Part shown: one piece after another, positions 33,892 to 40,917 of the stretch
How positions within the stretch are numbered: the stretch's first letter is position 1
Layout: every line of letters begins with the position of its first letter
Assembly: GCA_036897095.1 (NCBI GenBank)
Contig: JAYMSP010000807.1
Coordinates: 1 to 40,917, forward strand
Length of the DNA stretch: 40,917 nucleotides
Direction: 5' to 3'
From: Plantago elongata
Taxonomy: Eukaryota; Streptophyta; Magnoliopsida; Lamiales; Plantaginaceae
Notes under the pieces: generated by a model
Databases searched by the model: none
What the model saw: the letters and a program-made list of their open reading frames with translations, nothing else
Told to the model about the DNA's origin: nothing
Program-made: the position numbers and the translations under genes

Positions 33892-35361
33892 TCGATTTCA
33901 AAAAAATTCGTATATAAACTAAATTTATAATTTTTAATAATTAATACAGACTATTTTTCTAAGTTAATTTAAATAAAATAATAGCACAACCATACAAGTG
34001 CATTTAAATTGTTATACTCATTAATTTATAGAAATGATAATATTTAAACACTTTTTGCCTAATTATAAATAAGTTTTTGTAGTAGAAATTAGTTAAAACA
34101 TTTGATTTGTGGTTCTAACATGTAATTTTCATAATATATAAAAATAAAGATCGGTGTTCTTTATTAGTGTAATTTTTTTTACATTTATATATTAATGTGA
34201 AGTTTAAAATAATTATTTATTATATTTAAATTAAGTGTGAAAATTTTAAATATTATTGAACTTTATAAATTTATATTTTTAAATTTGTAAATAACTTTAT
34301 ACGTATATATTTTTGGTGGATTTTAACACATTTATATCAGGAGAAGAACATAAAACTTATAAATAAGATTGATAGTTTGGAGAGATGGACCTCACCAAAA
34401 TCAACTTCACTTTCATACATACACACACATATATATTATATATATAATGAATATCCGTGTATGTCCATTGTGTAGTCGAGCTAGTCATACAATTTCAATA
34501 AAACCGAACTCGCAGTCAAAAAGTTATTCCTCCAATTGTCGAAGATTTTTTTAGAGGAAATGCGAAAGTGTAGGCAAGATTAATTACACTATTTATAATT
34601 GAAGTATTGGATAGTAGTAGTTTGTTAAAAAAATATACACCATGTGGGATGTAACTTTTTGGAATAATCCGTTCGACGGATTACCAAACCTTTTATTACG
34701 ATAGTAGCGATTTTGATGTTCATAGATCAGGTTTGTCCATTGAAGGGGTGGATTCGTGGATAGGATTTACCCTAACCGAACACACAATGCAATCGGAGTG
34801 ATAAAAATATTTGTCTTCATAAATTTTCGTATAATTAGGATTAAACCCTAGGATCCTACTTATACTTGCTACCTGACAAAGTATTCTAGGTAGTCGTGAA
34901 TTTTAAAGGTAATAAAATATTAAAAGAGATATGATGAAATGATTAGGAAATCTATCAGAGGAAATTTAAAAATTTCCTAATTACTCTAGATCTCTGCTCT
35001 AAAAATATTCTTAAAAAATATTAATATATTAATTAAAGATATTTAAAGAAAATAATAGATACTTCACTAATACTGAACATTTAAATAAACTTAACCACTT
35101 TTATTAAATCATGTCTACTGGAAAGGAAAACATCTTCCCACACTATTTTAACGAGAGGGACAGGGATTATAGTAATGATTGTAAGATTGAAATTGTGAAG
35201 TCGTGAACAAAACAACAATAATATCGTCCGTTCCGTCCTTAAAATTGATGTAATCAAGTTATGATGAAGTCTTTGGTACCCAACATCATGCATTTGGTGC
35301 AAGAAAGTGATATTCGGCCCAAATCAATATGTCATCAACATTGTAATCATGTAATCAGAGA
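33892..35361. other. Intergenic, very AT-rich
   Basis: No gene was seen. Short CA/TA simple sequence occurs at 34415-34448. Frames at 34369-34554 (+) and 35081-35302 (-) have no domain or coding character. Confidence 0.45.
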
Positions 35362-36269
35362 GAATTTCACTTTACCCCTAAGGCACAATATTTTTCAATT
35401 TTGATCCTCATTTTTTTAAATTTTATATATTTCATCCTCAATTTTATATTGGTCTTCGTATAATGTATGAATTTGGTTCTCTTACATTATACGGATGCCT
35501 CATCAGCGCCAAATCACTCCAAATCATCGACACATCATTATTTAAAATCAATTTCACTTTATTTATTATTCTTCTTCTTCCTCCTTTAAGACTCCATTCA
35601 AAAGCTTGAAACTTAAGATGCAATGACTGTGGAGCTTCCATTTTTATAGATTATTGGAACAATGATACCATCTTCTTAAATCCGACGTCCTATATCCAAA
35701 ACTCCAACGAATTCACTTCTCCAATTTTCTTCCACAAATTCATTTTTCATTTATTTTTTAGATTTCTTCCATGGATCGAAACTCCAAAGCTCCGATCATG
35801 GAAGGTTCCATGACGTCCATGGAAGCTCCAACAGCGGAGCTTCCCATCCCATAGAAGCTCGATATGGAGCCGCTCCAAACCTGCGAGCTTCCATGGGAAG
35901 CTCCATTGTTTGGAGCTTCCATGGTAGGAGCTCCAAGTTCCATTCATGGAGATTCAATGGAAATAATTAGAAAAAAAAAACTAAATTAAAATTTTGGAGA
36001 TTTTTTATTAATATTTTAATATTATTTATGTTGAATTAAGAAATTTATTTTTGTGTTTAAATTATTTTTCTAATTTATTTCTTTGAATTCTATTTTTTTT
36101 TAATTTAGTTTTAGCGTTTTTTAAATGAGAATATAACTGAAATTAAGGAGATCTCGATATGTGTCCAACTACATGTATTTAGGAGAAAATTGGGAACCAT
36201 TTTATAAAATATAAAAAATGAGGATCAAAATTGAAAGGACAAGGACTAATATAACGAAAAGTGCAATTC
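35362..36269. mobile_element. Long-TIR element 2 with a GGAGCTTCC-repeat core
   Basis: The left arm from GAATTTCAC (35362) and the reverse complement of the right arm (GAATTGCAC, ending at 36269) align for about 85 bp and share CAATTTTGATCCTCATTTTT. The core at 35765-35950 is GC-rich and consists of many opposed copies of GGAGCTTCC and GGAAGCTCC, several as GAGCTTCCATGG. The core resembles that of the element at 25491, although the terminal arms differ. An 11-bp stem (CGTATAATGTA at 35457-35467, complement at 35483-35493) lies near the left arm. Minus-strand frames over the core (35747-35947) are by-products of the repeats. Confidence 0.65.
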
Positions 36270-37409
36270 ATATGGGTCCTTCATGTTTCCTGATATCCCC
36301 TAATCATCTAGCTATTTAATGGGGCAATGATCTAATTAATGGGGCAGGATAGAACAGAGTTTCATAACATACAATTATTGAATGGGAATTGATACGTACC
36401 AAGCTGAAATTGTTAACTGCAGAGCTTTTACTATTATACCCGTATTATTAATTTACCTAAATTAATTTCCATTCGATCTTCTTTTCAACACCTAAAATAG
36501 ATTAATTGGCTATATTAAAAATTCTATTTCAATAAAATATATTGTCTCCATTTCATTACAAGATTTCTAAGTTGACCTGTTTTTTCAACTTTTAACCGTA
36601 AATTACTCACAAATTACACGACACACGAATAAAAATTTTTATATTATAAACATAAATTATATTGTACACGACTCATAAAATTTTAACCGTCAAACCATGA
36701 AGCTTTTATTATAGAGGAAATATTTTCTTAATTTTGATTTTATACGGACAACAAACTTCGACTTTATTTACAATATAATTTTAAAATATTATATAATGAT
36801 AAAAATTAAAATGTTCAACAAAATTATATTCTTAATTTTACTTCCTAATTTTTCATAGAATAATTTAACATAGAATTTTGCTATTACAGTTTATAATTAA
36901 CTTGTAGTCGAAATTGATAATTATTTACTGAGAAAAGTTTTAATTGAATAATTTCTCTAGGACGGATTCGATTTTTAAAATTAGAGTTAGAAATAAATTT
37001 CTAGCTGCATCTAAGCTATTGGAATAATCATGATCACTAATCTATATCATCTAAATGTGGTGTATTCTAATCTCCAAATTCTGTGACATTCTAGCAATTT
37101 AGAGACATTCATATGATATAATTACTTTAATTTATGAATTGTCTCTATATTTGAAGAAGGAATGAAACAGATTTTTGATGGAAACACGTTGTGTGACCCA
37201 GTAACTAAAGAGTAATATATAAAATTAATAAAATGCCCTATTGTTAAGAGAATTTGCTCGGCATATATCAATATTCCCTTACTGAATTACTAATCATAAG
37301 TTTTCATTTTATACACTCCCACTAAAATTGGTAAATGTTGATACAAGAATTATTAACTATATAGATAGTTCTCAATTTTAATCGATGCATTATTGTACTG
37401 TATAATAGT
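36270..37409. other. Intergenic, AT-rich
   Basis: Nothing recognised. Confidence 0.45.
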
Positions 37410-37900
37410 TGGTGATTGAGACGGGTGGCACGAGGTGTCGCGGTCAGTAACCCGGCCGGGAATAATTGGGGGGAGATGGTAAAGAGACACCTGGAGTGAT
37501 CTTAGACTGATGAGTTCCCCACTTCTTCTTCTTCCTCTTCTCTGGTGTGTGTTGAATTGCGTGATCTGCCCCACTTTTGGTGGCGCGGGACACGTTTCGA
37601 AGTGCCCCTTCTTTGTATATATGACTAGTCTATGTATTATTAATAGAAGTATCTCCTCTTTACATCTATTGTCTGTGAATTATTATTTTTGAATACTATA
37701 CTAGCTTACCCTAAACGGGCCCCTATTTTTGAAATCTTGTTTCTGCTAGCTCACCTCCCTATTTTGGGCGGAAGATTTCCTTTTTGGCCCCATTTACAGA
37801 TTTATGTTTCTCTTAAAGTTCAATGCACTGCAAGATATTTCGGGGGAGTACTGGAGACCAATTTTCATCATACCTATGCGGTTCATTGGACTGAGTAGTT
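37410..37900. other. GC-richer island without a supported gene
   Basis: The stretch stands out by composition (for example GGTGTCGCGGTCAGTAACCC at about 37433 and CTAAACGGGCCCC at about 37711). A plus-strand frame at 37510-37692 begins MSSPLLLLPLLWCVLNCVIC, which would pass as a signal peptide, but it stops after 60 codons with no known domain. It could be a first exon, a transcribed non-coding region, or an inserted organelle fragment. None is supported. Confidence 0.3.
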
Positions 37901-37914
37901 AAGTTATATTCTTC

Positions 37915-38050
37915 TCAATTTAAATTCAATTTAATTATATTCAGTTTGTTCAGTTAAATTTAAAGTTCAATTCAATTCTATTTAATTATAATTTATACTA
38001 CACTTCAATTCAATTTAATTCAGTTTAATTAAACTCAGTGATGTTCAGTA
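37915..38050. repeat. Degenerate AT minisatellite (TTCAATTTAATTCAGT-like)
   Basis: Repeated variants of TTCAATTTAATT and TTCAGTTTAATT. The opposite strand of 12364-12418 carries the same kind of words. Confidence 0.55.
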
Positions 38051-38251
38051 AATTTATAAATCTTTCAAAGGTACAAATCATGTGGGACATCAAGATAACC
38101 CACCTAATATATAGAAACCCTCAAGTTTCAACAATGTTAATGTGATTATGTACTACTAATATCGTACATGTTGACTTGTCCTCATTTATGAGATTAAGTT
38201 GCTGCTTGTAATAGTATAGTTTGGGAAGAAATTTATTTTAGGTAAATTAGA

Positions 38252-38819
38252 GTAAAACATTGTAATTTTAGATATATTAAAGTGAGAGTGATTAATTTGG
38301 GTACACTATTACAATCACCTTCAATTAAGAAACTCCGAGCGATTTTCCGATCAAATTAGTGACGTAGTCGCCGGACTTGCGATTTTCCCTCCAAATTCGT
38401 ATTTGACTCGTATTTGCCTCGTATTTTTGTATTTAAAATTTAAATACGATACACGTGTCGCGTCCACGTTAATTCTCGGTATAAATTTTGTATTATAATT
38501 ATAAAATAATTTTAAAAATTATGAAATAGACAATTTTTAATATTTTCATAATTTTTTAAATCATTTTATAATTATAATACATAATTATACCGATAATTAA
38601 TATGGATGCGACACGTATCCCATATTTGAATTTCAAATACCAAAATACGAGTTAAATACGGATCAAATATGAATTTGAAGGCAAAATTAAAAGTCCGACA
38701 ACCACACCATCTATTTGATCGGAAAATCGATCGAAATTCTTCTATTAGACGGGTGGTTGTAATAGTGTACCCAAATTGATCACCCTCACTCCAGTATACC
38801 TAAAACCTTATATTAAGCC
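38252..38819. mobile_element. Foldback element, about 570 bp, arms nearly meeting
   Basis: Left and right halves are reverse complements over almost their whole length, centred near 38535. Paired words include GGGTACACTATTACAATCACC (38299) with its partner at 38752-38772, GATTTTCCGATCAAAT with its partner near 38717, and TATTATAATTATAAAAT on both sides of the centre. The element has no coding capacity. It could be a foldback MITE or a copy of a long-TIR element that lost its interior. Confidence 0.85.
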
Positions 38820-40207
38820 ATCCCCTAGGCAAAACCAATATCATTTATATGCTTATAGTAAGTGAGGTATTAAGGCTGCCTCCTTATAACTACTCAAAGT
38901 TAACTTACGCTAGAAAATATAAGTTATTTGGGGATTATAGAGAAGTATCCCCTAACAAATTGTTAAGATGGATTAGACTTAAAGATGTTAGTACTTACTA
39001 CGTAGTACTGTAGTGCTAAGGTATACTTATGAAAAATAAATTTAAGTAAGGAGCTCCGATATATACTTGGAGAGCTGTTGTACCCTTTTAGTCTATACTT
39101 ATATATTATTATAGGTTAAAACTTATATATTATTGAAGGTTAAACTATATTAATATAGAATTTTATATCAAACACTTATACCTAACAAAAGAGAGTGATC
39201 TAACACTAGTATCTATAGGTGCCCTACTCCTTTTATACTAGAATTATAGATTTATACATTTGCTATGAATTATTATGAAACTGTGTAAGATGAGTACTCT
39301 AGATAATACCTAGTGATTCAAACTATATCTAAGGGAAGAAACACTGTTTTTAGTAACGAATAATTAAAGCTTGGTTATGCTAAAAAATAGGCCTGACAAA
39401 TAGTCTAGACAAAGAATATGCCGTGTCTTACTTTAGTGTACTTAAAATAAAAGATTTCCATATAATTTATAATTTACATGTCTGAATGATATGCGAAAAT
39501 GAGTTCATGTGATGCACATCTGTATATGCATTTACACATTTTATTAGGAACTATGAGTTCATAGTAGAATTTAGAAGTGTTAAGCCAAGTACATAAATAG
39601 AATTTAAATTCTGCTGTTTATGAATTCTTATAAGAATTAGTACAAGTTTTATATCTAAATGTTGACATTGTGGCGAATGGCCATACGATGAATCAATCGA
39701 TCCACAGATATTTATCGAAATAAACACGTGATAACATCTCTCGTCGATGTTCGCTGAGGATGCTAAGCTACCAGTTTTTTGTATTATTGACTTTGGAATG
39801 GATCACAGTTTGATCTTTATGCTAGATTATTAATAGGTGATATATTATACATTGTCAAAATCAAGTATTATATCCGTTTTGCATTAAATTATGTATTATA
39901 TCCGCTTTGTATTAAAATAATATCAAGTCATCTACTTCCGGTGGCCAGTGACAATATATAATATATTGTGCCAATTGCAGGAATTTGATGAACAAAATTT
40001 CAGAAAATTAGGAGAACTCAATATCATCCTCTTGAGAGTCACATGAAGAAAACAATAGTAATAACTGATTTTTCTAAATTTAGAATCTTGCTATGAATTT
40101 CTCGAGGAAACAAGTCTCAAAACTTGATTCGTCTTAAGGGACTCGTCATCGAATTGTAGTCAGTGCTGTACTTGGCTCTTCACCGTACAATAGTATTCTA
40201 TTATGTC
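38820..40207. other. Intergenic, AT-rich
   Basis: No gene or element recognised. A 19-bp direct repeat (TTATATCCGCTTTG type) occurs at about 39868-39912. Confidence 0.45.
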
Positions 40208-40402
40208 GTGTTTACCAAAACTAGCTGAAAATGTAGCTATTAGCTAAATAACTAACTGGTAGATTAGCTAGTTTTTATTTTCAACAAACTAAGTTGGTTA
40301 GCTTCTCAAACCAGCTAGCTTGTTTGAAAAGTTGTGCGTTTACGTAACGAGTTTTTATTAAAAGAACTCATGGAGCTGAAAATGTAATGCTAAATAGAGC
40401 CA
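40208..40402. mobile_element. hAT-like MITE, same family as the 12.6-13.2 kb cluster
   Basis: It starts GTGTTTACCAAAACTAGCTG and ends GAAAATGTAATGCTAAATAG followed by AGCCAC, whose reverse complement resembles the start. The interior (TTGGTTAGCTTCTCAAACC, then TAGCTTGTTTGAAAAG and ACGTAACGAG) matches the segments at 12.8-13.1 kb. An 8-bp target duplication could not be fixed. Confidence 0.65.
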
Positions 40403-40917
40403 CGGGCGTTTCTTTTTAATAAAATCTTATTAAAAAATGATTGTAATGGATGTGTAGCTCTTGTGAATTAATTTAGGGAAGGCCTGATCTAGAGGGATTC
40501 GGGTGTCTTGGAATTTAAAAATATTAGTTTAATCATTTATCAGTATTTATTTTAGTTATAATTAAACAATTTTCTCAATGAAAAAAAGATAACATAACAC
40601 TAATTAATTTAGCGGATTAATGGATATGAAGAGGAAAAAACATGTGCGATGTTTTTCCATCATATGGAGGGATGATTGATTTCCCTTTCAGAACTCAAAC
40701 CCTTTTGTCGTGCTCGATTTATGCACATGTTATCTAGATTATGACATACATAAAGTTTGGCGTTCGTAGGCCCTAGCAGACACTGGTCAATCGACATGAG
40801 AATATTCAATTATTAAACGTGTATGAAAGTAAGTTTCTAATTAAATTATGTTTAATCTTATATACTTGAATTATAGTAAATTATATTTAATCTTATACTT
40901 TAATTAATAGAAAAGAG
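40403..40917. other. Intergenic to the right edge
   Basis: AT-rich; nothing recognised. Confidence 0.45.

Noticed and set aside
35747..35947. Minus-strand Ser/Trp/Gly-rich frames in the long-TIR element 2 core
   Set aside because: They are produced by the repeated GGAGCTTCC/GGAAGCTCC units, with no sign of a real protein.

Overview
The window is plant nuclear DNA, almost certainly from a eudicot. It has GT-AG introns, an extensin-type cell-wall protein, a sterol C4-methyl oxidase of the plant SMO2 type, a clade A (HAI/AIP1-like) PP2C, and AT-rich intergenic space filled with copia, hAT-like, Stowaway, SINE and long-TIR elements. No single species can be fixed from the sequence. No CRISPR array, operon or prokaryotic gene is present.

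Layout. (1) 1-509 is the 3' end of a (+) extensin-like gene. (2) 1344-5328 (-) is a 15-exon gene for a 439-residue coiled-coil protein that I do not recognise. It converges on the extensin gene, and its last-exon end plus 3' flank exist as three tandem units. (3) 5591-10007 is an old, decayed Ty1/copia element with a nested hAT-like element and an in-frame loss of reverse transcriptase. It lies about 260 bp upstream of the coiled-coil start codon. (4) 10824-11096 is a small Gly-rich reading frame with a TATA box. (5) 11.1-18.4 kb is intergenic. It holds a SINE with an 18-bp target duplication, a cluster of broken hAT-like MITEs and weaker SINE relics. (6) 18590-23722 (+) is SMO2, seven exons, apparently intact, with one odd residue. 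(7) 23.7-28.3 kb is intergenic, with a Stowaway MITE and a long-TIR element. (8) 28603-30248 (-) is the PP2C, three exons. (9) 30.3-40.9 kb has no convincing protein gene. It contains a promoter-like island, a second Stowaway, a second long-TIR element with the same GGAAGCTCC-rich core, a large foldback element and another copy of the hAT-like MITE.

The genes do not form a pathway. SMO2 acts in sterol synthesis in the ER, the PP2C is a negative regulator type of abscisic acid signalling, and the extensin belongs to the cell wall. I found no convincing new multi-gene system. The most notable observations are structural: the triplicated terminal exon/3' flank, the retroelement deletion and the duplication of its insertion junction, the two related long-TIR elements with a GC-rich palindromic core, and the foldback element. 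Exon coordinates were assigned by eye from splice sites and reading phase; no database search was run.
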